This document shows, piece by piece, positions 51,367-59,409 of a stretch of 64,000 nt of DNA. The notes beneath the pieces are model-generated. The model saw nothing but the letters and a program-made list of their open reading frames with translations, ran no database searches and was not told the origin of the DNA. The position numbers and the translations under genes are program-made. The stretch spans positions 1 to 64,000 of the forward strand of contig JANQMD010000039.1 in assembly GCA_028280265.1 (NCBI GenBank), in the 5' to 3' direction. The DNA is from Flavobacteriaceae bacterium (GTDB lineage: Bacteria > Bacteroidota > Bacteroidia > Flavobacteriales > Flavobacteriaceae). The first letter of the stretch is position 1. The number at the start of each line of letters is the position of its first letter.

Positions 51367-53361
51367 TTAATTCTTTTTTAGTTTTTCTTCCAATTTAGTA
51401 ATTCTTTCTAGCAAACTTTTTAATTGCTTGTTTTCTTGCTCTAGCTTTTGAATTCTTTTTTCTTGTTTTTGAATTTTTGCTTCTTGAGCTTTTACTTTTT
51501 TAAGTTCTTTCTCTTGCTGAATGGTGTACAATGTTAACTCCTCAATCTTTTGTAATAATTTAGCATCCATCTCTCCTAAGAAGATTCCATTTTTTTCTAC
51601 TTCAGCTGCACTGGGAATGTCTTTTAAATGGCCTTTTTCCTTAATGTGTTGCTCTACTTGCTCTAATGTAGGCAACTGATAATCGTCATAAAAAACAAAA
51701 TCAGACCAGCCACTGGCCTCTACTTTAATCTCTCTTGCACCAATTGAACCTTCGACGGCAAGTTTATGCGAACCTGTTGATGTTGTTCCTAGTCCCACAT
51801 TTCCTCTAAAATACGCCATATGATTTGAACCAAGTATTTCAAAACTTGAATTCCCTCCATTTACACCTATGGCAAAACCTTGACCAGCACTAGTAGAATA
51901 TGTTAAGTACTGAACATGGCGATTTGCCAGAGCTCTGGTAAATCCAGGATTTTCATTTGTTCCTATTCTCCAGTTATTATCACTTGCATTCCATGTAAAG
52001 ATTTGTTTTATTCCAGAGTCATTGTTAAGAAGTATATCTCCATTAACCTCTAATTTCTTTCCAGGATTATTGGTCCCTATTCCAACATTACCATTATCAG
52101 ATTCAACAAAGAATCGAATTTGATCTTTTACATTTAGATTAAAATCGTAATCTCCAGTTACTATTTGACCATAAATTGGGTTTGTATTCCAATCTCCAAT
52201 ATTTAAACCCATTGATTCAACTGGGGCCCAAGAGCCTGTTGTTCCAGACCAGAATGTAAATTTTGTGTCACCTGTTCTTAAATCTCCTCCACTTAATCTA
52301 ATCGTTCCGCTTACATCAAGTGCATAGGCTGGAGTTGTTATTCCAATTGCTACTTTGCCTTTAAAATATGAATTACCATTGTTGTAAATCATTGCATTGG
52401 GTTCTGTTGAACTTCCAAGCTTTAAATCTCCATCATACAGTCTAAGATGTAATGTTGCATTCCCATTTGAGCCTCCTCCATTTCCAAAAATTAGTAAATC
52501 TCTCTCGCCTGAAGTTTCAGGTGAAAAAATATGATACGGATTTGTAAGCCCAAAAAGAGGAGTTCCATAATTCCCAATAGTTAAACCGTTAAATTTACTG
52601 TCTGCACTTGTAGAAATACTAGTAGATTTTATATTTCCATCTACTTCTAATTTTTCACTAGGACTTGTCGTTCCAATCCCTACATTACCACCATCTGCAA
52701 TAGTTATACCACTGCTATTGTTGAATAAATTCATGGTGTAACCTGGAGCGTTTGTATAGAATCCCGTAAGTTTGCCACCACTAGACCCTTCTCCTAACCA
52801 CCAAGTTTCATGTCTGTTTTTATCTCGCCCAGATAAGTAGCTATAAAATTGATTATCGGTATGCGCATATTGAGCATTCTCAAGCATCATTACGGGAGAA
52901 TTCCCTTTGATATGGACTAGTGCAAGAGGGTTAGTAGTTCCAATTCCTACACGTCCAGATAAATTTTCACTTAATACCCTTACCCAAGATGTCCAACTAC
53001 CGTCATACCTACCTCTCATCCAGATTCCACTCGATATACTAGTGCTATGGCCATAAGGAATTGCCAATTGTGTAATATTCCCAGTCCCATCTTTTTTCCA
53101 ATATTCGAAATTAAAAGGATGATAAGATGCGCCTGTTAATCCTCCTGGAGCATTTAAAGCTGAAGTATTTAATATGCTATATCCACTTCCAGATTTTGCA
53201 TTAGAAATATGGTTCCAGTCCAATACCCCACCACTTGTGTAGGCACCAAAACCTCCATTTAGTAATCCATTTACTTGTAAATTTCCATTTACAGTCTCAT
53301 TTTGGCCATAGATAGCATAACCAGCTAACATCATAGAAATTAAAAAAACATGTTTTTTCAT
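51367..53361 (-). CDS. Secreted tail-fibre-like protein with C-terminal coiled coil
   Basis: The 664-residue protein has a signal peptide (MKKHVFLISMMLAGYAIYG). A pyocin-knob-like stretch near residues 55-130 contains GIWMRGRYDGSWTSWVRVLS. Multiple repeats of the form GNVGIGTTSPSEKLEVDGNI occur (at least four). A C-terminal segment DDYQLPTLEQVEQHIKEKGHLKDIPSAAEVEKNGI has the conserved look of Bacteroidota proteins related to endosialidase-chaperone fibre tails, and a long coiled coil (about 600-664, very rich in Lys/Glu/Gln) ends it. It is probably a trimeric surface fibre. No phage structural genes are nearby. Confidence 0.8.
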   Translation of the reverse strand: MKKHVFLISMMLAGYAIYGQNETVNGNLQVNGLLNGGFGAYTSGGVLDWNHISNAKSGSGYSILNTSALNAPGGLTGASYHPFNFEYWKKDGTGNITQLAIPYGHSTSISSGIWMRGRYDGSWTSWVRVLSENLSGRVGIGTTNPLALVHIKGNSPVMMLENAQYAHTDNQFYSYLSGRDKNRHETWWLGEGSSGGKLTGFYTNAPGYTMNLFNNSSGITIADGGNVGIGTTSPSEKLEVDGNIKSTSISTSADSKFNGLTIGNYGTPLFGLTNPYHIFSPETSGERDLLIFGNGGGSNGNATLHLRLYDGDLKLGSSTEPNAMIYNNGNSYFKGKVAIGITTPAYALDVSGTIRLSGGDLRTGDTKFTFWSGTTGSWAPVESMGLNIGDWNTNPIYGQIVTGDYDFNLNVKDQIRFFVESDNGNVGIGTNNPGKKLEVNGDILLNNDSGIKQIFTWNASDNNWRIGTNENPGFTRALANRHVQYLTYSTSAGQGFAIGVNGGNSSFEILGSNHMAYFRGNVGLGTTSTGSHKLAVEGSIGAREIKVEASGWSDFVFYDDYQLPTLEQVEQHIKEKGHLKDIPSAAEVEKNGIFLGEMDAKLLQKIEELTLYTIQQEKELKKVKAQEAKIQKQEKRIQKLEQENKQLKSLLERITKLEEKLKKN

Positions 53362-53505
53362 ATCGAATTTGTTTTATAGATGATACAATTTTTCAAGCTT
53401 ACTCAATAAGCTAATATTGCTAGAAGTCAGTAAATTAAATTGATTAATCGGTGAAGTTCATAGCAATATTTTTCAAAAGTAGTTCATAATTTACACATAT
53501 ACAAA

Positions 53506-53575
53506 AAAACCTCTCGGTTCCTGAAATGAGTTCTGGAACTGAGAGGTTTTGAAATCGTAAATATATTTACGATTT
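53506..53575 (-). terminator. Terminator after ahcY plus 24-base perfect palindrome
   Basis: CCTCTC-GTTCC and GGAAC-GAGAGG (53510-53546) form a long imperfect stem, followed on the minus strand by a T-run (TTTTTTTG). Between this stem and the ahcY stop lies a perfect palindrome, AAATCGTAAATA/TATTTACGATTT (53552-53575). The remainder of the 53362-53620 gap holds no gene. Confidence 0.8.
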
Positions 53576-53620
53576 TGATTGTAAGATTGCCACGACTAAA
53601 GCCTCGCAGTGACTATCCTT

Positions 53621-54937
53621 TTAATATCTGTAATGCTCAGGCTTAAAGGGTCCTTCTACCGTTACACCAATATATTCTGCTTGGTCTTCACGTAGTTCTG
53701 TTAACTCAACACCAATTTTTGCCAAGTGCAATTTTGCTACTTTCTCATCTAGGTGTTTTGGTAACATGTATACCTCATTTTTATAAGCTTCTGAATTGTT
53801 CCACAATTCAATTTGCGCTAAGGTTTGGTTGGTAAATGAGTTACTCATTACAAAACTTGGGTGCCCAGTTGCACATCCTAAGTTTACCAAACGCCCTTCT
53901 GCTAAGATAATGATATCGTTACCATTTACAGTATACTTATCTACCTGCGGTTTGATCTCAACTTTGGTATCTCCGTGATTATCGTTCAACCAAGCAATGT
54001 CTAATTCATTGTCAAAGTGTCCAATATTACATACGATGGTCTTGTCTTTCATTGTTTCGAAGTGATGACCTTGTACAATGTCTTTGTTTCCAGTTGTGGT
54101 AATCACCACATCTGCATTTCCTACCACAGTTTCTAATTTTTTCACTTCAAAACCATCCATGGCAGCTTGCAATGCACAAATTGGGTCAATTTCAGTAACC
54201 GTTACAATAGATCCCGCTCCTCTAAAGGAAGCAGCAGTTCCTTTTCCAACATCTCCATAACCACATACAACCACTCTCTTTCCAGCTAACATCACATCGG
54301 TAGCTCTTCGAATCGCATCTACAGCAGACTCTTTACATCCGTATTTGTTGTCGAACTTTGACTTTGTTACCGAGTCGTTTACGTTAATTGCAGGCATTGG
54401 TAATGTTCCTGCTTTCATTCGGTCGTACAATCTATGAACTCCTGTCGTTGTTTCTTCAGACAACCCCTTGATTCCATCTACCAACTCTGGATATTGATCC
54501 AATACCATGTTCGTCAAATCTCCACCATCATCCAAAATCATGTTCAATGGCTTTTTCTCTTCACCAAAAAACAAAGTTTGCTCAATACACCAATCGAACT
54601 CTTCTTCGTTCATTCCTTTCCAAGCATACACTGGAGTACCCGCAGCAGCAATAGCAGCAGCAGCTTGATCTTGTGTTGAAAAGATGTTACATGAACTCCA
54701 AGTTACTTCAGCTCCTAATGCTTGAAGTGTCTCGATCAAAACAGCCGTTTGAATTGTCATGTGCAAACATCCTGCAATTCTTGCTCCCTTTAATGGTTGC
54801 TCATCTTTGTACTCTTCTCGCAAAGACATCAATCCTGGCATTTCTGCCTCAGCCAATTCAATTTCTTTTCTTCCCCATGCTGCTAAAGAAATATCTTTAA
54901 CTTTGTAGGGCACGTAAGTAGATGTATTTGTACTCAT
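53621..54937 (-). CDS. ahcY: Adenosylhomocysteinase
   Basis: The 438-residue enzyme reversibly splits S-adenosylhomocysteine into adenosine and homocysteine, regenerating the methyl cycle. Signatures are [45 protein letters not shown], the NAD-binding [24 protein letters not shown] (about residues 213-236), [11 protein letters not shown], and the C-terminal PEHYRY with the NAD-contacting Lys and Tyr. Length and motifs are complete. It is monocistronic, ended by a strong terminator, and divergent from the phosphopantetheinyl transferase gene. Confidence 0.98.
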   Translation of the reverse strand: MSTNTSTYVPYKVKDISLAAWGRKEIELAEAEMPGLMSLREEYKDEQPLKGARIAGCLHMTIQTAVLIETLQALGAEVTWSSCNIFSTQDQAAAAIAAAGTPVYAWKGMNEEEFDWCIEQTLFFGEEKKPLNMILDDGGDLTNMVLDQYPELVDGIKGLSEETTTGVHRLYDRMKAGTLPMPAINVNDSVTKSKFDNKYGCKESAVDAIRRATDVMLAGKRVVVCGYGDVGKGTAASFRGAGSIVTVTEIDPICALQAAMDGFEVKKLETVVGNADVVITTTGNKDIVQGHHFETMKDKTIVCNIGHFDNELDIAWLNDNHGDTKVEIKPQVDKYTVNGNDIIILAEGRLVNLGCATGHPSFVMSNSFTNQTLAQIELWNNSEAYKNEVYMLPKHLDEKVAKLHLAKIGVELTELREDQAEYIGVTVEGPFKPEHYRY

Positions 54938-54970
54938 CTGAATTATTTTTTTATTCTAATTTTAAGACTG

Positions 54971-54978
54971 CAAAGTTA
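54971..54978 (-). promoter_or_regulatory. -7 element TAACTTTG for ahcY
   Basis: On the minus strand TAACTTTG fits TAnnTTTG exactly, 33 bases before the ahcY start codon at 54937. No well-spaced -33 TTTG is evident. Confidence 0.42.
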
Positions 54979-54998
54979 CAGAATAACTTTTATAAAAT

Positions 54999-55625
54999 AT
55001 GCCTCTTTACAAAAGGATTGACGTAAACGATTTCACTAAGGTTTTGGTTTGGAAAATTGAAGAGTCCATGGACCAAATTTCATCGGATATTGAATTGACC
55101 AAGCTTTGTCAGAATCGAGTCGATTCCATGCGTTCAGAGATTCATCAAAAAGGATTCTACAGTGTGCGTCAGCTATTGAAAGAAGTAGGATATACAGATG
55201 CCGATTTGATTTATGACGAATATGGCAAGCCACATTTGAAAGATGGAAATTACATTTCCATTACCCATTCGTTTACTTTTTCTGCAATTATCATTTCTAC
55301 TGCCAATCCCGTAGGAATAGACATTGAGAAGCAACGTGATAAAATTGTGAAAATTGCTCATAAGTTTACTCCCATTGAGGAATACAAAACGATTGCCAAC
55401 CACAATGCACTTGTCAGCAAGCTTACCATTGTCTGGGGAGCAAAAGAATCTTTGTACAAAATCTATGGAAAGAAGAAATTGCTTTTTTTACATCACATCA
55501 ACATCGAAGACTTTCGATTTGCTGATGAAAAAACTTCCGGTGAAATTCGATACCAAGGATCTGTATCTAAGTACACAATTCACTTTTTAGAATTCGAAGG
55601 TTTCACCTGTGTTTATGCCTATTAG
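54999..55625 (+). CDS. 4'-phosphopantetheinyl transferase superfamily protein
   Basis: The 208-residue protein shows the Sfp-type signatures NYISITHSFTFSAIIIS, VGIDIEKQRDKIVKIAHKF (Mg-binding Asp in GIDIE, about residue 107) and WGAKESLYKIYGKK (about residue 146). These enzymes transfer phosphopantetheine from CoA to a serine of acyl or peptidyl carrier proteins. No carrier protein or synthase gene is in the window, so the partner could be the housekeeping acyl carrier protein. The gene starts 61 bases from the divergent ahcY start. Confidence 0.9.
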   Translation: MPLYKRIDVNDFTKVLVWKIEESMDQISSDIELTKLCQNRVDSMRSEIHQKGFYSVRQLLKEVGYTDADLIYDEYGKPHLKDGNYISITHSFTFSAIIISTANPVGIDIEKQRDKIVKIAHKFTPIEEYKTIANHNALVSKLTIVWGAKESLYKIYGKKKLLFLHHINIEDFRFADEKTSGEIRYQGSVSKYTIHFLEFEGFTCVYAY

Positions 55626-55649
55626 TTAGTAACAAAGTTTGAAAGTTAA

Positions 55650-55712
55650 AAAGCTTCAAAGTTCTGTCAGTTCGAGTGATTTCGAATTTATTCGGAATTG
55701 TATCAAGAACTA
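55650..55712. repeat. Interspersed repeat remnant before the GGGP synthase gene
   Basis: CTGTCAGTTCGAGTGATTTCG...CGGAATTGTATCAAGAACT is a recognisable copy of a flavobacterial intergenic palindrome family whose two ends are CTGTCAGTTCGAGTG and TTGTATCGAGAAC-like. It is preceded by inverted copies of the AACTTT-type low-complexity words (55626-55650). Confidence 0.6.
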
Positions 55713-55714
55713 AT

Positions 55715-55722
55715 TATCTTTG
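55715..55722 (+). promoter_or_regulatory. -7 element TATCTTTG for the GGGP synthase operon
   Basis: TATCTTTG fits TAnnTTTG exactly and lies 8 bases before the ATG at 55731, implying a very short or absent leader. Its upstream half overlaps the repeat remnant. Confidence 0.42.
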
Positions 55723-55730
55723 GCTCTCTC

Positions 55731-56516
55731 ATGAACATCTACCAAGAAATTATAGCAGCAAAACAATCTCGTCAAAAGCTCTTCGCGATTCTCATTGATC
55801 CAGAAAAGATGCCTTTGACTAAGGTTTTTGACTTTATCAAATTGGTCAATCAATCTATTGCCACTCATATTTTTGTAGGAGGAAGTACCGATAAAGACAA
55901 AAAAATAGCCCCCCTTGTCACTGAGATTAAAAAGTACACAACTTTACCTGTTATTTTATTTCCTGGGCACTCAAATCAGGTAACTCCTGAGGCAGATGGT
56001 GTATTGTTCCTAAGTCTGATTTCTGGAAGAAATCCCGAATACTTAATTGAACAGCAAATAGACTCTGCTCTTGCCATTCAGAGATCAAATCTTGAGGTCA
56101 TTCCTACTGGATATATTTTACTTGATGGCGGAAAGGAAACTTCTGTCCAGAAGGTAAGTCAAACGAATCCTATCTCACAAACTTCTTATGAATTGATCTT
56201 AAGAACCGCTTTAGCTGGACAGTTTTCGGGAAAACAACTTATTTATCTAGAGGCTGGATCTGGAGCCACCGAAGCGGTGAGACCTGATATTATTTCTCTT
56301 GTTTCTAAGAACATAAATATTCCTTTAATTGTTGGAGGCGGCATCCAAAATAGGCAACAATTAGACATCGCTTATAATGCAGGAGCAAACATGGTTGTTA
56401 TAGGTACCGCTTTTGAAAAAGACCTTACATTCTTTAACGAACTAAAACAACTCTCGACTACGTCTATCTACCGACAAGACAGGCTCGAGATGACATCAAA
56501 AAAACTTGAAAGATGA
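55731..56516 (+). CDS. Geranylgeranylglyceryl / heptaprenylglyceryl phosphate synthase
   Basis: The product of about 261 residues is a TIM-barrel prenyltransferase of the PcrB/GGGPS family, which joins a polyprenyl diphosphate to glycerol-1-phosphate to form an ether bond. Marks are KLFAILIDPEKM (phosphate/diphosphate-binding start), HIFVGGSTDKDKK, LFPGHSNQVTPEADGVLFLSLISGRNPEYLI, YLEAGSGATEAV and PLIVGGGIQNRQQLD. The group II Bacteroidota enzymes fall in this family; the lipid product in vivo is not established here. The ATG at 55731 follows an upstream in-frame start that lies in the repeat. It overlaps the next gene by four bases. Confidence 0.92.
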   Translation: MNIYQEIIAAKQSRQKLFAILIDPEKMPLTKVFDFIKLVNQSIATHIFVGGSTDKDKKIAPLVTEIKKYTTLPVILFPGHSNQVTPEADGVLFLSLISGRNPEYLIEQQIDSALAIQRSNLEVIPTGYILLDGGKETSVQKVSQTNPISQTSYELILRTALAGQFSGKQLIYLEAGSGATEAVRPDIISLVSKNINIPLIVGGGIQNRQQLDIAYNAGANMVVIGTAFEKDLTFFNELKQLSTTSIYRQDRLEMTSKKLER

Positions 56517-56773
56517 ATATATCAGTAGAATTAACACTACTACCTCTTCAAAACAACTTTGAAACGTCTATCATTGACTTTATCCAGCAACTTAGAGAAT
56601 CTGGATTTACAGTGATCGAAAACCCTTTGAGTACACAGATATATGGTGATTACGATCAACTCATGAAATACCTAACAGAAGAGGTGAAAACTACTTTTGA
56701 AAAAGAAGAAAATGTTCTGTTGAACACGAAAATTGTAAAATCAGACAGAAGCAATTATGAGCGAAATTATTGA
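56513..56773 (+). CDS. YkoF/MTH1187-like thiamine-binding protein
   Basis: The 86-residue protein reads MNISVELTLLPLQNNF...IIDFIQQLRESGFTVIENPLSTQIYGDYDQLMKYL, matching the ferredoxin-like thiamine-binding YkoF/MTH1187 family in length and strand-helix order (NPLSTxIYGD-like motif in the middle). YkoF-like domains bind thiamine or its pyrimidine precursor HMP. It overlaps the PnuC-like permease gene by 17 bases, and a TPP riboswitch lies further downstream, supporting a thiamine role. Confidence 0.8.
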   Translation: MNISVELTLLPLQNNFETSIIDFIQQLRESGFTVIENPLSTQIYGDYDQLMKYLTEEVKTTFEKEENVLLNTKIVKSDRSNYERNY

Positions 56774-57389
56774 TTTTTTTATCAGCAGTTATCAAAATAC
56801 TCCTACCGGTTTTATCATTTTAGAGGCTATTGCTTTTTTATTTGGAATTGCAAGTGTTTGGTACGCCAAAAAGGAAAACATACTCGTGTATCCAACAGGT
56901 CTCGTTGCCACGATAATCACTGTATATTTACTCTATAAAGCTGAATATTTTGGTGACATGATGATGAACTTTTATTATTCAGTGATGAGTATTTATGGTT
57001 GGTGGAATTGGAGCCGGAAAAAAAACAACAAAGTTTTGGTTCCCATTTCTAGAACAAATACTAAGGAAAAACTTATTGGAATTTTGTGGGTAATTATAAC
57101 CATGATGGTCACCTATTCTGTCTATCGATATTTTGGGACTGACATTAAAACAGAGAATTATCTCGACATATTTACCTCAGGTGTTTTCTTTACTGCTATG
57201 TGGTATATGGCGAATAAGAAACTAGAAAATTGGACCCTTTGGATATTTGCTGATTTAATAACAGTTCCTCTTTATGCATATCGTGGACTTGGAATGTTAT
57301 CTTTACAATACTTAATTTTTACCATCCTTGCAATACAGGGATATTTGGCATGGAAAAAAACCTTAGACAAGAACGCATCAACCTTGTAA
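56757..57389 (+). CDS. pnuT: PnuC-family vitamin permease, probably PnuT (thiamine)
   Basis: The 210-residue protein has seven or so hydrophobic helices and PnuC signatures: IASVWYAKKENILVYPTGLVATIITVYLLYKAEYFGDMMMNFYYSVMSIYGWWNW, and near the end NWTLWIFADLITVPLYAYRGL with LQYLIFTILAIQGYLAWKK. PnuC members move nicotinamide riboside by facilitated diffusion, while the PnuT branch moves thiamine. Sequence alone does not decide, but the overlapping thiamine-binding gene and nearby TPP riboswitch favour PnuT. It overlaps the kinase gene by 40 bases. Confidence 0.85.
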   Translation: MSEIIDFFISSYQNTPTGFIILEAIAFLFGIASVWYAKKENILVYPTGLVATIITVYLLYKAEYFGDMMMNFYYSVMSIYGWWNWSRKKNNKVLVPISRTNTKEKLIGILWVIITMMVTYSVYRYFGTDIKTENYLDIFTSGVFFTAMWYMANKKLENWTLWIFADLITVPLYAYRGLGMLSLQYLIFTILAIQGYLAWKKTLDKNASTL

Positions 57390-57952
57390 AGGTTGTTTTA
57401 TTTGGTCCAGAGAGTACTGGAAAAACAACACTTTCTATTCAATTAGCCAAGCATTATAATACGGTTTGGGTAGAGGAATACGCGCGTCCTTATTTGCAAA
57501 AAGTTTGGAATCAAGAGCGAAGAACTTGTGAACCCAGAGATATTATGCCTATTGCATACGGGCAAATCGCACTTGAGAATCGGTTAGCGAAAAGAGCTGA
57601 TAAAGTACTTATCTGTGATACTGATTTACTGGAAACAAAAGTATATTCCGAAGAATATTACGGTGGTTATGCTGATCCTTTGCTAGAAAAGGCTGCGCTA
57701 GAAAACAGCTATGACATTTATCTTTTAACTTACATAGATACCCCCTGGGAAGCTGATGATTTAAGAGATCGTCCTGAACAAAGAGAAGAAATGTTCAATG
57801 CTTTTCAGAAAGCGCTCGATGAGAACCAAAGAACTTACCTTCTATTGAAGGGCGATAAAGAAACCCGTTTGAAAACTGCTGTTGCTGCTATTGACAAAAT
57901 ACTATCCAGTAAAGATTCCTTGTATTCCTATTCAGATTCTCTGAAAAGATGA
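57350..57952 (+). CDS. NadR-like P-loop kinase, candidate vitamin kinase
   Basis: The 200-residue P-loop protein has Walker A FGPESTGKTTLSIQLA (about residues 18-33), VWVEEYARPYL, and the NadR-type DRPEQREEMFNAFQKAL segment with ICDTDLLETKVY. It matches the ribosylnicotinamide kinase domain of NadR without an adenylyltransferase domain. Such kinases trap vitamins entering through PnuC-type channels by phosphorylation. Given its thiamine-flavoured neighbours, it may phosphorylate thiamine; nicotinamide riboside remains the alternative. The long overlap with the permease gene indicates coupled translation. Confidence 0.85.
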   Translation: MEKNLRQERINLVKVVLFGPESTGKTTLSIQLAKHYNTVWVEEYARPYLQKVWNQERRTCEPRDIMPIAYGQIALENRLAKRADKVLICDTDLLETKVYSEEYYGGYADPLLEKAALENSYDIYLLTYIDTPWEADDLRDRPEQREEMFNAFQKALDENQRTYLLLKGDKETRLKTAVAAIDKILSSKDSLYSYSDSLKR

Positions 57953-58353
57953 ATAAAGAACAAATCCATAGAGAAATCCTATTTAAAGCCGTCAGAAGTT
58001 CTGGTGCAGGCGGACAACACGTAAATAAAGTTTCTTCTAAAATTGAACTCTCTTTTGACATCCCAAATTCATCTGCATTTTCAGATAAAGAAAAAGAAAT
58101 ACTGACGAAAAATCTTTCCTCTCGTTTAACAAAAGAAGGAGTTCTACAATTAGATACTAGCGATAGTAGAAGTCAACATACCAATAAAGAAAAAGCGATC
58201 AAACGCTTTTTTGAAATCATTGAAAAAGGGTTGATCATTCCGAAGAAGAGAATTCCCACAAAAATGAGCAAAGCTCAAAAGGAAAAGAGGCGTGACTTAA
58301 AACAAAAACAAGCTGTAAAAAAGAGTCTTCGTAAAAAACCAGATTGGGAATAA
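57949..58353 (+). CDS. arfB: Alternative ribosome-rescue factor ArfB (peptidyl-tRNA hydrolase)
   Basis: The 134-residue protein has the class I release-factor GGQ motif in SSGAGGQHVNKVSSKIELSF (about residues 17-36) followed by LSSRLTKEGVLQLDTSDSRSQHTNKEKAI. It ends with the basic tail KMSKAQKEKRRDLKQKQAVKKSLRKKPDWE that sits in the mRNA channel. It lacks the codon-recognition domain, as expected for ArfB/YaeJ, which rescues stalled ribosomes. It overlaps the kinase gene by four bases and closes the operon before a terminator. Confidence 0.95.
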   Translation: MNKEQIHREILFKAVRSSGAGGQHVNKVSSKIELSFDIPNSSAFSDKEKEILTKNLSSRLTKEGVLQLDTSDSRSQHTNKEKAIKRFFEIIEKGLIIPKKRIPTKMSKAQKEKRRDLKQKQAVKKSLRKKPDWE

Positions 58354-58361
58354 ATAAAAAA

Positions 58362-58388
58362 ACAGAGGCAAAATACCTCTGTTCTTTT
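58362..58388 (+). terminator. Terminator after arfB
   Basis: ACAGAGG (58362-58368) and CCTCTGT (58376-58382) form a perfect 7-bp stem with a 7-base loop followed by TCTTTT. Confidence 0.88.
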
Positions 58389-58470
58389 CATACATGAAAT
58401 AAAGCTTCCTTTTCACAGGATTTCTTCCGTCAAAAATACAATGCCTTAGTATTCAAAACAATAGCCTATA

Positions 58471-58485
58471 GCTATAATTTATAGC
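58471..58485. promoter_or_regulatory. Palindromic operator candidate upstream of XRE gene 1
   Basis: GCTATAATTTATAGC is a perfect inverted repeat (7-bp half-sites, one central base), 90 bases before the ATG at 58576. Half-site copies flank it (ATAGCCTATAGC at 58461-58472). A near-identical palindrome lies before the second XRE gene. Confidence 0.6.
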
Positions 58486-58575
58486 GTGTGAATATATTAT
58501 GCTACTTTCGAATCATTTTTGGTTATTTATTCGTTGTTTTTTTGTATGTTTGAAATGCTATTAAAAAAGTTTTCT

Positions 58576-58791
58576 ATGAAAAAGAAAGAACTCCGAGTAA
58601 TACGCAAGCGTATCCAAAAGTTACGATTTGATCGTGGTTTGAGTCAACAGAGGGTAGCAGATTATCTTGATGTTAGTCAAAATGCTTATCACAAAATTGA
58701 AAATGGACATACCAAACTTCAAGTAGTTACGTTACTTGTTTTATCTGACTTATTTGAAATAAGTATTCATGACTTTTTTAAAGATCTTTGA
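58576..58791 (+). CDS. Small XRE-family transcription regulator (1)
   Basis: The product of about 71 residues is almost entirely an HTH_3/XRE domain: RKRIQKLRFDRGLSQQRVADYLDVSQNAYHKIENGHTKLQVVTLLVLSDLFEISIHDFF. The recognition helix lies around SQNAYHKIENG. The ATG at 58576 gives a standard start; an earlier in-frame start adds an unlikely hydrophobic extension. It is about half identical over the core to the regulator encoded at 59086-59364, and both have the same palindrome upstream, suggesting auto- or cross-regulation. Confidence 0.9.
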   Translation: MKKKELRVIRKRIQKLRFDRGLSQQRVADYLDVSQNAYHKIENGHTKLQVVTLLVLSDLFEISIHDFFKDL

Positions 58792-58816
58792 AAATATTTA
58801 TAGACTATCCATCATA

Positions 58817-58850
58817 AAAAAGGGATTGCACCATGACAATCCCCTCTTTT
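58817..58850 (+). terminator. Terminator after XRE gene 1
   Basis: GGGATTG (58822-58828) and CAATCCC (58837-58843) form a perfect 7-bp stem with an 8-base loop; the flanks AAAAAA and CTCTTTT add further pairing and a T-rich tail. Confidence 0.85.
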
Positions 58851-58928
58851 GTAATTACTATGTCCCCCCACGCTAGTAATTGTTAAAACAAATCTACAAA
58901 TACTTCGCAGTCAATAAAATAGCATTTT

Positions 58929-58943
58929 GCTATAAACTATAGC
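58929..58943. promoter_or_regulatory. Palindromic operator candidate upstream of XRE gene 2
   Basis: GCTATAAACTATAGC is an inverted repeat with perfect 6-bp half-sites and a 3-base centre, matching the site at 58471-58485 at 13 of 15 positions. A further half-site GCTATAAAT lies at 58979-58987. The distance to the ATG at 59086 is 142 bases. Confidence 0.6.
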
Positions 58944-59085
58944 TTATTCAACTAACCAAAAACAGTTACTCTAAAAAGCTATAAATATCCCCATTTTTGG
59001 GTATGGTATTCATTCCCCATTTTTACTTAGTTTTACCCCAATTACCTTAATCAAAAAATGCTTATGTCTCAGTGAAAATGTATAG

Positions 59086-59364
59086 ATGCACAATACACAA
59101 AAATTAGTTGAAGAAATTAGGGAGAGAATAAAAAAAGTAAGAATAGAAAAAGGTTATTCACAAGATTATATGGCTATTATGCTAAATATTAGTCAGAACT
59201 CTTATCACAAGCTAGAAAGAGGGCATACCAAAATTCACTTGCAGAAATTTATTGACATTGCTAATATCCTTGAGGTAGAAATCACAGAATTGATTAATGG
59301 TCCTGACCATACATATGTCTTTTCCAAATTTTATCAGAATAAGGTATACAAAAAAATAGAGTAA
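59086..59364 (+). CDS. Small XRE-family transcription regulator (2)
   Basis: The 92-residue protein has an HTH_3/XRE domain in IRERIKKVRIEKGYSQDYMAIMLNISQNSYHKLERGHTKIHLQKFIDIANILEVEITELI, and a 20-residue tail. It is a paralogue of the regulator encoded at 58576-58791, sharing SQN-YHK-E-GHTK in and after the recognition helix. Its region starts about 290 bases after gene 1 and carries its own palindrome. It lies directly upstream of the TPP-riboswitch-controlled receptor gene, but no site for it is seen there. Confidence 0.9.
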   Translation: MHNTQKLVEEIRERIKKVRIEKGYSQDYMAIMLNISQNSYHKLERGHTKIHLQKFIDIANILEVEITELINGPDHTYVFSKFYQNKVYKKIE

Positions 59365-59392
59365 TATTTTTTCCTCATTTAAAAATCCATTT

Positions 59393-59400
59393 TACCTTTG
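59393..59400 (+). promoter_or_regulatory. -7 element TACCTTTG before the TPP riboswitch
   Basis: TACCTTTG fits TAnnTTTG exactly. Transcription should begin about 59405-59408, a few bases before the aptamer P1 stem, just as expected for a riboswitch leader. Confidence 0.6.
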
Positions 59401-59409
59401 CTGCGTTCT

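Noticed and set aside
51367..53361. Prophage or phage-derived particle
   Set aside because: Only a fibre-like gene with a signal peptide is present; no capsid, portal, terminase, integrase or lysis gene occurs in the flanks.
55698..55730. Longer N-terminus for the GGGP synthase
   Set aside because: It begins with a TTG inside the interspersed-repeat remnant and upstream of an exact -7 element; the ATG at 55731 fits the family length.
56757..57952. Nicotinamide riboside uptake pair (PnuC plus NadR kinase) as the firm call
   Set aside because: It remains possible, but the overlapping YkoF-like gene and the nearby TPP riboswitch make thiamine the better-supported substrate, so NR is kept only as the alternative.
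58576..59364. Toxin-antitoxin system
   Set aside because: Two small XRE proteins are present but neither is paired with a toxin-sized gene; both intervals beside them are non-coding.
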